DNA of 64,000 nucleotides from NCBI RefSeq assembly GCF_004366075.1, contig NZ_SODU01000003.1, forward strand, positions 434,001-498,000. Direction: 5' to 3'. Position numbers and translations under genes: made by a program. Numbering within the stretch: position 1 is the stretch's first letter; the number at the start of each line of letters is the position of its first letter. This stretch comes from Kribbella pratensis. Its GTDB lineage: Bacteria; Actinomycetota; Actinomycetes; Propionibacteriales; Kribbellaceae. Shown here in pieces: positions 51,575 through 61,158 of the stretch. The notes under the pieces are model-generated. The model worked only from the letters and a program-made list of their open reading frames with translations. It was not told the origin of the DNA and did not search any database.

Positions 51575-52462
51575 ATGCATGAGGGGCAACTGGATGTGAC
51601 GGTCGAGCTGGTCGAAGGGCTCGTCAAGGAACAGTTCCCGGAGTGGAGCGGGCTCGCGATCCGCGCCGTACCGTCGCATGGAACCGTCAACGCGTTGTTC
51701 CGGATCGGCGACGGACTGGTCGCCCGGTTCCCGATCTTGCCGGGTGATGTAGCGACAGTGCGGCAGGAGCTCGAGGACGAGGCGGAGGCCGCGCGACGGT
51801 TGCGCGCGATGTCGCCGTACCCGACTCCGGAGCCGATCGCGATCGGTGCGCCGGGCTCGGGTTATCCGCTGCCGTGGGCGGTGCAGACCTGGGTTGACGG
51901 CACGATCGCGTACGACGCGGACGTCGCCGGGTCGACCGCCTTCGCCGAGGATCTCGCGCGGTTCGTGCTGGCGCTGCGGGCGCAGCCGACCGAGGGGCGG
52001 GTGTTCACGGGCTCGTGGCGCGGCGGGGTGCTGACCTCGCAGGACGAGTACGTCGCGGAAGGGCTGGAGCGCAGCCGCGGGATGATCGACGTGGACGAGC
52101 TCGCCCGGCTGTGGGCCGACTTGCGAACGACGCCGCGTACCGAACCGGACGCCTGGACGCATCGCGATCTGATGCCGGGCAACCTGCTGGCGAAGGGCGG
52201 CCGCCTGGCCGGCATCATCGACGTCGGCACCTTCACGGTCTCGGACCCCGCAATGGATCTGCAGCCGGCGTGGAACCTCCTCGACCCCACCGCCCGCGAG
52301 GCGTTCCGCACAGCTCTCGGCAGCGATGACGCGGAGTGGCGCCGCGGCATGGGCTGGTCGTTCGCCCAGGCCATCGGCTGCCTCTGGTACTACGTCGAAA
52401 CCAACCCGGTCATGTCCCGCACCGCGCACCACACCCTGACCGCACTGCTCACATCGCTCTAG
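51575..52462 (+). CDS. Phosphotransferase (APH-family kinase-like)
   Basis: 295 residues. GTVNALFRIGDGLVARFPIL holds the ATP-binding strand; the catalytic loop is TEPDAWTHRDLMPGNLLA near residue 190, followed by GIIDVGTFTVSDPAMDLQ with the metal Asp. Related to antibiotic phosphotransferases; substrate unknown. The ATG at 51575 (or GTG 51572) lies 8 nt after ATACTT, so initiation may be leaderless. It converges with the next gene and overlaps it by 14 bp. Confidence 0.83.
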   Translation: MHEGQLDVTVELVEGLVKEQFPEWSGLAIRAVPSHGTVNALFRIGDGLVARFPILPGDVATVRQELEDEAEAARRLRAMSPYPTPEPIAIGAPGSGYPLPWAVQTWVDGTIAYDADVAGSTAFAEDLARFVLALRAQPTEGRVFTGSWRGGVLTSQDEYVAEGLERSRGMIDVDELARLWADLRTTPRTEPDAWTHRDLMPGNLLAKGGRLAGIIDVGTFTVSDPAMDLQPAWNLLDPTAREAFRTALGSDDAEWRRGMGWSFAQAIGCLWYYVETNPVMSRTAHHTLTALLTSL

Positions 52463-53174
52463 CGACGAACACCCATTCCTTCCCGGGCCGATCCGGAGCC
52501 TCCCGTACGTCGTCGACCACGAACCCGGCCGCGACGAGCGACTCCTCGACCTCGTCCCGCTCGCGGAACCGCAGAGTGGACTGCGAGGTGAGTACGGCGC
52601 CGTCCGACGAGAACACGTACGTGCCCTGGAAGGAAACGAACGGCAACTCCACCGACAGCAGATCGCTCCAGGCCTCCACCGTCTCACCGCCCGCAACCTG
52701 CCGCACCTGATGGGTGCGCTCGCGGGTCCACTCCTCCCACTGGCGCCGCGCCGGATCCCGCGTCTCGAACACGAACCGGCCTTGTGGTTCCAATGCGGCA
52801 TGCACCCCACGCACCGTCGCCGACCACTCCTCGTCCGTCAGGAACACCTGCGCCACGTTCCCCGTCATCAGCGCAAGGTCCACCTGCAAGGGCGGCAACG
52901 TCGTCGCATCCCCGTGGATCCACCGCACCCGCTCCGCAAATTCCTTGCCGCGAGCAACCTCCAACGAAGCCTCCGCCGGATCCACTCCGACGACGTCCAC
53001 TCCACCCTTGGCGAGCAGACAGGCCAACTCGCCCGTCCCGCACCCCACATCCAGCACCTTCGTGGCGCCGAACTCCTCCACGATCGCCGCGTAGTGCTCC
53101 AGATCGCCCCGATCCGGATCCAGCGCGTCATAAACCGCCACCAACCGAGGCTCCCCGAACAAGGCATCAACCAT
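52449..53174 (-). CDS. Class I SAM-dependent methyltransferase
   Basis: 241 residues. Motif I VLDVGCGTGELACLLA near residue 40; Asp of VVGVDPAEASLEVAR binds SAM ribose; LALMTGNVAQVFLTDEEW is the motif IV region. The C-terminal half resembles small methyltransferases of unknown specificity. No partner on the same strand. Confidence 0.87.
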   Translation of the reverse strand: MVDALFGEPRLVAVYDALDPDRGDLEHYAAIVEEFGATKVLDVGCGTGELACLLAKGGVDVVGVDPAEASLEVARGKEFAERVRWIHGDATTLPPLQVDLALMTGNVAQVFLTDEEWSATVRGVHAALEPQGRFVFETRDPARRQWEEWTRERTHQVRQVAGGETVEAWSDLLSVELPFVSFQGTYVFSSDGAVLTSQSTLRFRERDEVEESLVAAGFVVDDVREAPDRPGKEWVFVARAM

Positions 53175-53322
53175 GCCCGCGACCGTAACCCGCTGCCCTC
53201 GGTCCAGCCACTGTTTTTGGCGCTAGGAACAGGACGTACATGTCTACGTATAGCGGCCCGCACGCCTGCCCAGACGGTGGATCGCCCTCAAATCAGGCAC
53301 ACCTCCTGTCCTTAGCGCACAC

Positions 53323-54108
53323 TCAGGAGGTCGCCCCGGTGTACCGCCGCAACCCGGCCCGCCAAGCTAGCGCTGCTAGCGCAGCCGCGCCGGCTGCTGC
53401 CGCAACTCCGGCGAGCAGTACGCCGAATTGAGGGCCGCGGAGCAGTGCGGTTGACGGGACGCTTGCAATGAGCGCCATCGGGAAGACGTACGTGAGGAGG
53501 ATGCGGAGCGGGCGGGCGAAGACATCCGTCGGGTACCGGCCGAGTTGCCAGGCTGAGTGGTAGAAGACGTCCAACTGCAGCTTCGGCGCCCAGAACGCCA
53601 AGCACGCCAGCAGCACGCTCAACGCCCACGTCACCACCGTCCCCGCCACAACCAGCACCAACCAACTCATCACCCCAGCGGCACCAGGCGACCGATCAGC
53701 GACCCCGATCCCCCAGGCCAGCACGCCGACTCCGAGGACAACCTGGATCAGCTGCAGCGGCGACGACAACGACAAGCTGGACAGGAACAAACTCGGAGCC
53801 GGCTGCAACAGGTAGCCGTCCAGCTTCCCCTCGCGGATGCCGGTCTCGGGGAACCACGACAGGTTCGGATCGATGAACGTCGTGCGCAGCCCGGTGATCA
53901 GCTGATACGTGCCGATCAGGACCAGGAACTCCGCCTTCGACCAGCCCGCCAACGTATCGGCGCGGGTGAACACGATCAGCACGGCCGCGATCGCCGTACC
54001 CAGACCTGTGAACGCGAGCAGCACGTCGAAGACGAGGTTGACGCGGAAGGCCACGCTCCGGCGCAGGGACATCGAGAAGCCGGCCGCCAGCAAACGAAGG
54101 AGTTTCAC
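53323..54108 (-). CDS. ABC-2-type permease (COG3694-like)
   Basis: 261 residues with six helices. The start (LLRLLAAGFSMSLRRSVAFR) and FPETGIREGKLDGYLLQPAP are the hallmarks of the ABC2_membrane_6 permease pair that works with a NatA-like ATPase. The GTG at 54108 overlaps the stop of the partner permease (GTGA). It is the last gene of a three-gene exporter unit. Substrate unknown. Confidence 0.85.
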   Translation of the reverse strand: MKLLRLLAAGFSMSLRRSVAFRVNLVFDVLLAFTGLGTAIAAVLIVFTRADTLAGWSKAEFLVLIGTYQLITGLRTTFIDPNLSWFPETGIREGKLDGYLLQPAPSLFLSSLSLSSPLQLIQVVLGVGVLAWGIGVADRSPGAAGVMSWLVLVVAGTVVTWALSVLLACLAFWAPKLQLDVFYHSAWQLGRYPTDVFARPLRILLTYVFPMALIASVPSTALLRGPQFGVLLAGVAAAAGAAALAALAWRAGLRRYTGATS

Positions 54109-54860
54109 GAGCCCACCGCCGTGTACCGACGGACGCCGGCTCGCCACAGGACCATGACCACGCCGACCAGCACGACAACCCACACCAACTGATAGCCGAG
54201 CGACCCATCGCCACGCGTGCCGGCGGCGATCTCGGCCGGCAGGCCGCTCATCCCGTAGAACGGCAACACCTCCGCGACCCGGCGCAACCCGTCGGGCAGC
54301 AACCCGATCGGCGCCGCCGTACCGCCGAACAGGAACACCAACTGGCTACCGAACCCCACCACCGCATGCACCCGATCCGTCCAGAACGCCGTCAACGACA
54401 ACAGAAATGTCCACAGGAAAACGAGCACGGCGGCGAGCACGAGGTACGGCGTACTCCGCGCCACCGCCCACCAGTCGAACCCGACCTGCAACGCGATCCC
54501 GGTGAGCAGCACGATCGGTGCCCCGAGCAACGTCAACCAGGCGCGGATCGCGAGATTCATACCGATCACGCCGACCGCCACCGGCTGTGGGCGGAGCAAC
54601 TCGTGGCTGAGCGTCCCGTTGTAGATCCGTTCGGAAAACGTGTGCTGCTCGAACGACTCGGTCATCAGCGTCACCAGGATGACCGCGACGTAGTACCGCG
54701 CGATCGCCGGATCGTCCGGATAGACCGCGGACCACACGAACAACCCGATCAGCGGCGCGACCACGGCCTGCACCACGAGCGTCATCAGGAACCACCACGC
54801 GCCCGACCACTCCAGCACCTCCTGACGGAGCCGGAATCCGAGCAGTACGGCGGTTCTCAT
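54105..54860 (-). CDS. ABC-2-type permease (COG4587-like)
   Basis: 251 residues with six helices; HTFSERIYNGTLSHELLRPQ is the equivalent of the soluble loop motif in the partner, and the last helix ends VVVLVGVVMVLWRAGVRRYT. It pairs with the following permease as a heterodimeric channel. The ATG at 54860 overlaps the stop of the ATPase gene by 4 nt. Confidence 0.85.
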   Translation of the reverse strand: MRTAVLLGFRLRQEVLEWSGAWWFLMTLVVQAVVAPLIGLFVWSAVYPDDPAIARYYVAVILVTLMTESFEQHTFSERIYNGTLSHELLRPQPVAVGVIGMNLAIRAWLTLLGAPIVLLTGIALQVGFDWWAVARSTPYLVLAAVLVFLWTFLLSLTAFWTDRVHAVVGFGSQLVFLFGGTAAPIGLLPDGLRRVAEVLPFYGMSGLPAEIAAGTRGDGSLGYQLVWVVVLVGVVMVLWRAGVRRYTAVGS

Positions 54861-55825
54861 CGCAGCCCCTCGCGGTACGCCTGGTCGATCACCTTCTCCA
54901 ACGGCGGCTCCTCCACCGCAAGGTCCACAACCTCCAACGCCTGCAGCAAACGGCCCGTCGTACCAGCGACCTCGTCCCGCGGCACCCGCAGCACCCATTG
55001 CCCGTCCGCCTTGTCGACCACCTCACCGAACGGCGAAGGGTCGCCTTGCGTGGAGATCCGGATCAGTTTGTACGGCGACAACCGCGCGGACAGCTCCGCG
55101 AGTGGACCGTCGTACTGGACCTTGCCCTTGTCGATCAGGATCAGGCGCGGGCAGAGGGACTCGACGTCGGCCATGTAGTGGCTGGTCAGGAGTACGGTCG
55201 CGCCGGTCTGCTCGACGTACTCCCGCACGAACTCGCGGATCTGGCCCGCGGCGGTGACGTCGAGACCGATCGTCGGCTCGTCGAGGAACAGCACCTCGGG
55301 GCGGTAGATCAGCGCCATCGCGAGCCCGACCCGCATCCGCTCGCCGAGGCTGAGAGCGCGGAGTTGGCGCTCGAGCAGCGGGTCGAGCTCGAGGAGCGCC
55401 TCGAGGTCGGCCAGGGTACGGCGGAACGTGGGGCGTGGGACGTCGTACAGCAGGCGCTGGTACTCGAGGGAGTCCATCACGGTCAGCTCCTGCGAACCGC
55501 CGACCGGTTGGCTGCCCCGCACGAACGCGATCCGTTTGAGGAAGGCGGAGCGGCGTTGCCACGGGACCGTGTCGAGGACCTGGACCGCGCCGCTGGTCGG
55601 GTGGAGGATCCCGGAGAGGATCTTCATCGTCGTGGTCTTGCCGGCGCCGTTCGGGCCGATGAACCCCGCGACCTCGCCCGGGGCGATCGTGAACGACACC
55701 TCGTCGAGGGCCTGGACGGTCTTGTACTCGCGGCGTACCAGCGAACCGAACGCCGCCCGCAACCCGCTCTTGCGAACCGGAGCCTTGTAGGACATCGAGA
55801 GGTTTTCCACCTCAACTGCACTCAT
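54857..55825 (-). CDS. ABC exporter ATPase (NatA/COG4586-like)
   Basis: 322 residues from the ATG at 55825 (an in-frame ATG at 55837 would add four residues). Walker A GPNGAGKTTTMKIL, signature SLGERMRVGLAMA, Walker B VLFLDEPTIGLD and the switch His in LTSHYMADVE. It energises the two permeases of the same unit. Divergent from the WYL regulator at 55888, with 62 bp between starts. Confidence 0.9.
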   Translation of the reverse strand: MSAVEVENLSMSYKAPVRKSGLRAAFGSLVRREYKTVQALDEVSFTIAPGEVAGFIGPNGAGKTTTMKILSGILHPTSGAVQVLDTVPWQRRSAFLKRIAFVRGSQPVGGSQELTVMDSLEYQRLLYDVPRPTFRRTLADLEALLELDPLLERQLRALSLGERMRVGLAMALIYRPEVLFLDEPTIGLDVTAAGQIREFVREYVEQTGATVLLTSHYMADVESLCPRLILIDKGKVQYDGPLAELSARLSPYKLIRISTQGDPSPFGEVVDKADGQWVLRVPRDEVAGTTGRLLQALEVVDLAVEEPPLEKVIDQAYREGLR

Positions 55826-55887
55826 GGTGGCGACCATGGCAGGAAAAGACGCCAGCTTCTGGCTTGTTTTCTTGAGATAGTCGGAGG

Positions 55888-56856
55888 ATGCGCGCCGAAC
55901 GGCTTCTCCGACTGCTGCTGCACCTGCAGACCCGCGGTCAGTCGACGGTCGCGCAACTGTCCGCCGCGCTGGACGTGTCGCCGCGCACGATCCAGCGCGA
56001 CCTGGATGCGCTCAGCCTTGCCGGCGTCCCGGTGTACTCGATCCGCGGGCGCGCCGGCGGGTGGACGCTGCTGCCGGACTACCGCAGCCGGCTGACCGGG
56101 CTGACGCCGTCGGAGGTCATGTCGGTGTTCGTCGGCGCGACCGCCCACGTACTCGCCGACCTCGGCCTCGACGCCTCCAGCGAACTCGCCGTCACCAAGC
56201 TGATCGCATCACTTCCCGAGGGCACTCGCCGCGAAGCCGAGTACGCCCGCCAACGCCTCCTGATCGACCACGCCGGCTGGGACGACCGCCGCGAAACCCC
56301 ACGCTGGCTCGACCTCTGCCGCCAAGCCCTCTGGGAGGAACGCCGCCTGGAGATCACGTACGGCGAAACCGCCGCCGGAGATCGCACCGGGCCCGACGAC
56401 GACGGTCGGCGGCGTGGGCCGTTCGCGATCTCGCCTCTCGGGCTGGTCGCCAAGGCGCGCACCTGGTACCTGGTCGCCGCGCGCACCGACGGCCGCCTCC
56501 GCACCTATCGCCTGTCCCGCCTGACCTCGGCCGAGCTCACCAACGACGTCTTCACCAGACCCGCCGACTTCGACCTGGCCGCGTACTGGGCCCAGTCCCA
56601 GCGCGAGTTCCAGGCCTCGCGCCCGTCGTACCCGATCGTTCTGAAGGTTCGCGACCACGCCGTCCGCCGCTTCCGCCCGACCGCCCCGATGCTCCCCGCG
56701 GACGACAACTGGTGGATCATCCACACCGACCTCGAGAACCGCTACGAAGCCCAAGCCGCCGTCCTAGCCCAAGCCGGCGCCGCCCAGGTCATCGCCCCAC
56801 CCGAACTCATCACCCTCGTCCACGACGCCGCCCAGCAGATCGCGAACTCTCACTGA
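55888..56856 (+). CDS. WYL-domain (YafY-like) transcriptional regulator
   Basis: 322 residues. N-terminal winged HTH (QSTVAQLSAALDVSPRTIQR), then YSIRGRAGGWTLL typical of the linker, and a WYL-type domain with ISPLGLVAKARTWYLVAART (a WYL variant). The C-terminal WCX region ends the protein. WYL regulators bind nucleic acid or ligands and often control the divergent neighbour, here the ABC-2 exporter. GATAGT lies ~10 nt before the ATG. Confidence 0.88.
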   Translation: MRAERLLRLLLHLQTRGQSTVAQLSAALDVSPRTIQRDLDALSLAGVPVYSIRGRAGGWTLLPDYRSRLTGLTPSEVMSVFVGATAHVLADLGLDASSELAVTKLIASLPEGTRREAEYARQRLLIDHAGWDDRRETPRWLDLCRQALWEERRLEITYGETAAGDRTGPDDDGRRRGPFAISPLGLVAKARTWYLVAARTDGRLRTYRLSRLTSAELTNDVFTRPADFDLAAYWAQSQREFQASRPSYPIVLKVRDHAVRRFRPTAPMLPADDNWWIIHTDLENRYEAQAAVLAQAGAAQVIAPPELITLVHDAAQQIANSH

Positions 56857-56859
56857 CAC

Positions 56860-57219
56860 TCAGCCCTGCGCGGTCGCGATCATGAAGTTGTACGCCGCCA
56901 ACCGCACCACGAACGACCGCACACCCCAGGGCCGCTGCTCGATCGGCCCCGGCTCTTGATGTGCCGCGTGAATCTTCTCGATCGCGTCAGCGGGTACCTC
57001 GACATACAACTGGACGCCCGCTCCGCGATGGTCCCGCGCCGCCGCCGACAGGAACTGCTCCGAGTCCACGCCGAGCATCACCTGCCCGCCGTGCAGCTCG
57101 ACGACCGCCATCGGGTCCCCGGAGTCCTTCGGTGTCGCGTAGACGAGCGTCCACCCGTTGGCGACGAACTCGTCTGCGGCCGTGTACGGGTCGGAGGTCG
57201 CAAGGATCGGCGTCAGCAC
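56860..57219 (-). CDS. Small VOC (glyoxalase-like) protein
   Basis: 119 residues from the GTG at 57219: LATSDPYTAADEFVANGW, VVELHGGQVMLGVDSEQF, VQLYVEVPADAIEKIHAAH and RPWGVRSFVVRLAAYNFMIA form one VOC half. No ribosome-binding site is obvious; it begins 11 bp downstream of the map stop on the same strand, so it is probably co-transcribed with map. Substrate unknown. Its usual metal ligands cannot be assigned with confidence. Confidence 0.7.
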   Translation of the reverse strand: MLTPILATSDPYTAADEFVANGWTLVYATPKDSGDPMAVVELHGGQVMLGVDSEQFLSAAARDHRGAGVQLYVEVPADAIEKIHAAHQEPGPIEQRPWGVRSFVVRLAAYNFMIATAQG

Positions 57220-57230
57220 GGCACCGGAGC

Positions 57231-58013
57231 TTACGCCTGGGTCTGCTTCGGGAGGGTGAGGATTTCGGGGCCGTTCTCGGTGATGGCGATGGTGTGTTCG
57301 GTGTGGGCGGTGCGGCAGCCGGTGATGCTGCGGAGGGTCCAGCCGTCGTCGTCGGTGACGAGTTCGGCGGTGTCCTGCATGACCCACGGTTCGAGGGCGA
57401 GCAGCAGGCCGGGGCGGAGCCTGTAGCCGCGGCCGGGGCGGCCCGTGTTCGAGACGTGCGGGTCCTGGTGCATCGTCGAACCGATGCCGTGACCGCCGAA
57501 CTCGGTGTTGATCGGGTACCCGGCCGCGCCGAGCACGGTGCCGATCGCCCGCGAGATGTCACCGATCCGGGCCCCGGGAACGGCGGCTGCGATCCCTTCG
57601 GTCAGTGCGCGTTCGGTCGCGCTGATCATCGCGACGTCCTCGGGGGCCTTGGACTCGCCCACGATGAAGCTGATCGCCGCGTCCGCTGCGATCCCTCCCA
57701 GGGAGACGGCGAGATCAAGCGTCAGCAGGTCACCGTCGGCGAGCTGGTAGTCGGACGGCTTTCCGTGCAGTACGGCGTCGTTGACCGCCGTACAGATGTA
57801 GTGACCGAACGGCCCGCGCCCGAACGACGCCTCGTAGTCGACGTAACAGGACTGCGCACCGGCGTCGGCGATCAGTGCCTTCGTCCACTGGTCGATGTCC
57901 AGCAGATTCGTGCCGACCGCGGTCCGGCTCTTCAGCGTCTGCAGAATCCCACCGACCAGAGCGCCCGATTCCTTGGCTTGGGCCAGCTGGCGGGAGTCCA
58001 GGATCTCGATCAT
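57231..58013 (-). CDS. map: Type I methionine aminopeptidase (stand-alone)
   Basis: 260 residues from the ATG at 58013 (GAGAGG 6-7 nt upstream). Cleaves the initiator Met. Metal ligands of the pita-bread fold: Asp in DLAVSLGG and DAAISFIV (residues ~104 and 115), His in GHGIGSTMHQ (~178), Glu in ALEPWVM (~211) and TEHTIAI (~242). It is not next to ribosomal or secY genes as the housekeeping map usually is, so it is likely an extra copy. It is divergent from a tiny XRE regulator and precedes a VOC gene. Confidence 0.9.
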   Translation of the reverse strand: MIEILDSRQLAQAKESGALVGGILQTLKSRTAVGTNLLDIDQWTKALIADAGAQSCYVDYEASFGRGPFGHYICTAVNDAVLHGKPSDYQLADGDLLTLDLAVSLGGIAADAAISFIVGESKAPEDVAMISATERALTEGIAAAVPGARIGDISRAIGTVLGAAGYPINTEFGGHGIGSTMHQDPHVSNTGRPGRGYRLRPGLLLALEPWVMQDTAELVTDDDGWTLRSITGCRTAHTEHTIAITENGPEILTLPKQTQA

Positions 58014-58039
58014 GCGCGGCCTCTCGTGTGCATCCAATA

Positions 58040-58069
58040 ACTATACCGGCCATATTATCCCGGTACTAT
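58040..58069. promoter_or_regulatory. Divergent promoters and inverted-repeat operator between map and the XRE gene
   Basis: TACCGG (58044-58049) and CCGGTA (58060-58065) are exact inverted repeats 10 bp apart. They overlap a TATAGT -10 box for map (minus strand, 58040-58045) and a TACTAT -10 box for the XRE gene (58064-58069). One bound protein could block both promoters. The tract is notably A/T-rich for this genome. Confidence 0.6.
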
Positions 58070-58078
58070 CATCGGATC

Positions 58079-58345
58079 ATGGTCCGGCTCCCGCTCACCC
58101 CCGCGGAGGTCGAGCGCGGCGAGCGCCTCGGCACCTTACTTCGCCGCGCCCGCGGCGAGCGCTCCATGCTCCAGACCGCCCTCGACGCCGGCGTCTCCCC
58201 CGAAACCCTCCGCAAGATCGAGTCCGGCCGCGTAGCCACGCCCGCCTTCCCCACCATCGCGGCGATCGCCGACGTCCTCGGCCTCTCCCTCGACACCCTG
58301 TGGTCGGAGGTCAACCAAACCGAACCGAAACGCCTGGTGTCCTGA
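58079..58345 (+). CDS. Small XRE-family regulator
   Basis: 88 residues, almost entirely a helix-turn-helix: RLGTLLRRARGERSMLQTAL, AGVSPETLRKIESGRVATPA, IAAIADVLGLSLDTLW. The ATG at 58079 lies ~9 nt after TACTAT, so the mRNA is probably leaderless. It likely represses itself and map through the site at 58044-58065 (inference). Effector unknown. Confidence 0.83.
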   Translation: MVRLPLTPAEVERGERLGTLLRRARGERSMLQTALDAGVSPETLRKIESGRVATPAFPTIAAIADVLGLSLDTLWSEVNQTEPKRLVS

Positions 58346-58453
58346 CCACGGACGTGGCGCTGCGCTCTGACGAGACCTGACATACCTGGTCCCACCGCCG
58401 ACACGCGGCTGGCCAACCCCAGCGGATGGCGTGAAGCGGGGCGGAGGTGACTT

Positions 58454-58495
58454 TGGGGAGGATGTTGTCCCGAGCCAGGTAGAAAATCCTCCCCA
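58454..58495. terminator. 10-bp hairpin before ychF 3' end
   Basis: TGGGGAGGAT (58454-58463) pairs with ATCCTCCCCA (58486-58495) around 22 nt, between the XRE gene and the end of ychF (convergent). Confidence 0.65.
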
Positions 58496-58513
58496 GCCCT
58501 CCAACCCCTCTTC

Positions 58514-59590
<1,077 letters not shown>

Positions 59591-59633
59591 GGGCGTCAAG
59601 GTTACGCGGCCAACACCGAAGTACCCCAATCCG

Positions 59634-60155
59634 TCAGATGAGGAAGGCCTCGAGTTCGGCGTCGTACCAGCGGGTGGTGCGGCCGATCGGGCGCATGCCG
59701 AGGCGGTGGCAGACGGCCAGCGACGCGACGTTGCCCGGGCGGACGACCGCGTAGATCTGCCCGATCCCGGCCTTGAAGCCGTGCTCGATCGCACCCCGTG
59801 CCGACTCGGTCGCCAGGCCTCGTCCCCACGCGTCCGGGTGGAGATGCCAGCCGACCTCGACCTCGCCACGCCCCGCGGTACCGTCCGTCGGGTCGGGCAG
59901 CGGGGCCAGTAATATGGTGCCCGCGATCGTCCCGGTGGCGCGTTCCTCCACGGCCCAGACGCCGTACGGCGCCTCGCGGCTGCGCTCGTTCCACCGCATG
60001 ATCGCCTTCGACGCGGCACCGCGATCGGGCATCACCCGAGGCTCCGCGCCCAGCCAGCGCGACACCTCCCAGCGCCGGTAGATGTCGAAGACACGGTCGC
60101 CGTCCGGGTCCACCCAGTCCCGCACCACGAGCCGGTCGGTCTCGAAAACCACCAT
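59634..60155 (-). CDS. GNAT acetyltransferase (RimJ/RimL-like)
   Basis: 173 residues from the ATG at 60155 with GGAGG and GGGGAG upstream. FETDRLVVRDWVDPDGDRVF is the typical RimJ/L start; GWHLHPDAWGRGLATESARG is the acetyl-CoA site; NVASLAVCHRLGMRPIGRT closes the fold. Acceptor unknown. Divergent from the DUF817 gene. Confidence 0.87.
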   Translation of the reverse strand: MVVFETDRLVVRDWVDPDGDRVFDIYRRWEVSRWLGAEPRVMPDRGAASKAIMRWNERSREAPYGVWAVEERATGTIAGTILLAPLPDPTDGTAGRGEVEVGWHLHPDAWGRGLATESARGAIEHGFKAGIGQIYAVVRPGNVASLAVCHRLGMRPIGRTTRWYDAELEAFLI

Positions 60156-60222
60156 GCTCCCCACCTCCCAAGGCTGTTCATATTTCCGCGAACCAGCCGT
60201 TCGCAAGCAACGTCTCCATCCT

Positions 60223-61089
60223 GTGACCACTTGGACGGATCGGATCGGGATTCCTTCACGCTTCGTGTTCGGATGCCTGCAGTTCCTGCGTTTCGGGTGG
60301 CTGGAGGTGGTGTCGTGCCTGTTTCCGGGATTCCTGTTCGCGGGCCTGGCGATCTCGAAGTACGTCGACCTGCCGATCGCCCGGTACGACGCCCTGCTCA
60401 TCTACTGCCTCGGCCTGACACTGCTGTTCTGGGTGGTGCGGCTGGAGACCTGGCGTGAGGTCGCGGTGATCTTCGGGTTCCACCTGGTCGGGCTCGGGCT
60501 GGAACTGTTCAAGGTCCGGGTCGGTTCGTGGCAGTACCCGGGCGACGCGGTGACGAAGTTCGCCGGGGTGCCGCTGTTCGCCGGGTTCATGTACGCCGCG
60601 GTCGGCAGCTACCTGTGCCAGGCCTGGCGCCGGTTCGACCTCCGCGTCAGCAACTACCGGCCGATCCTGACCACGGTCTTCGCGGTGCTGATCTACGCGA
60701 ACTTCTTCACCCACCAGTGGATCCCCGACCTGCGGATCCCGATCGCGCTCGGTCTGCTCGTCGTGTTGCGCCGTACCTGGGTCTTCTTCACGGTCGGCGT
60801 CCGGCGCTACCGGATGCCGCTGGCGTTGTCGTTCGCGTTGATCGGGTTCTTCCTGTGGATCGCGGAGAACTTCGGCACGTTCCTCGACGCGTGGAACTAC
60901 CCGGACCAGGTGAGTGTGTGGCGGCTCGTGCATCCGGCGAAGTTCGGCGCGTGGTCGTTGCTGGTGAGCATGAGTTTCGTGCTGGTCGCGAGCGTGAAGT
61001 CGCTGGAGGGCCGGCTGTACCACCGCGGCGGAACCGCAACAGTCGAGATCTCACCGCAACACGGCAAGGCCAACCAAGCTGACAGGTAA
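60223..61089 (+). CDS. DUF817 integral membrane protein
   Basis: 288 residues from the GTG at 60223, about eight helices. Family landmarks: FLRFGWLEVVSCLFPGFLFA at the start, RVGSWQYPGDAVTKFAGVPL (conserved W-Y-P), YANFFTHQWIPDLR and WIAENFGTFLDAWNYPDQ. YoaT/DUF817 proteins have no established function. The polar loops GSWQYPGD and NFGTF...WNYP suggest a ligand-binding site in the membrane. Confidence 0.82.
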   Translation: MTTWTDRIGIPSRFVFGCLQFLRFGWLEVVSCLFPGFLFAGLAISKYVDLPIARYDALLIYCLGLTLLFWVVRLETWREVAVIFGFHLVGLGLELFKVRVGSWQYPGDAVTKFAGVPLFAGFMYAAVGSYLCQAWRRFDLRVSNYRPILTTVFAVLIYANFFTHQWIPDLRIPIALGLLVVLRRTWVFFTVGVRRYRMPLALSFALIGFFLWIAENFGTFLDAWNYPDQVSVWRLVHPAKFGAWSLLVSMSFVLVASVKSLEGRLYHRGGTATVEISPQHGKANQADR

Positions 61090-61158
61090 GGCGTCTTCAG
61101 TGGTGTGAGGGCGCCTGAGGGGGCGCTGGGGAACCGCCTTAGTTGCAAGGGGAAAGTC

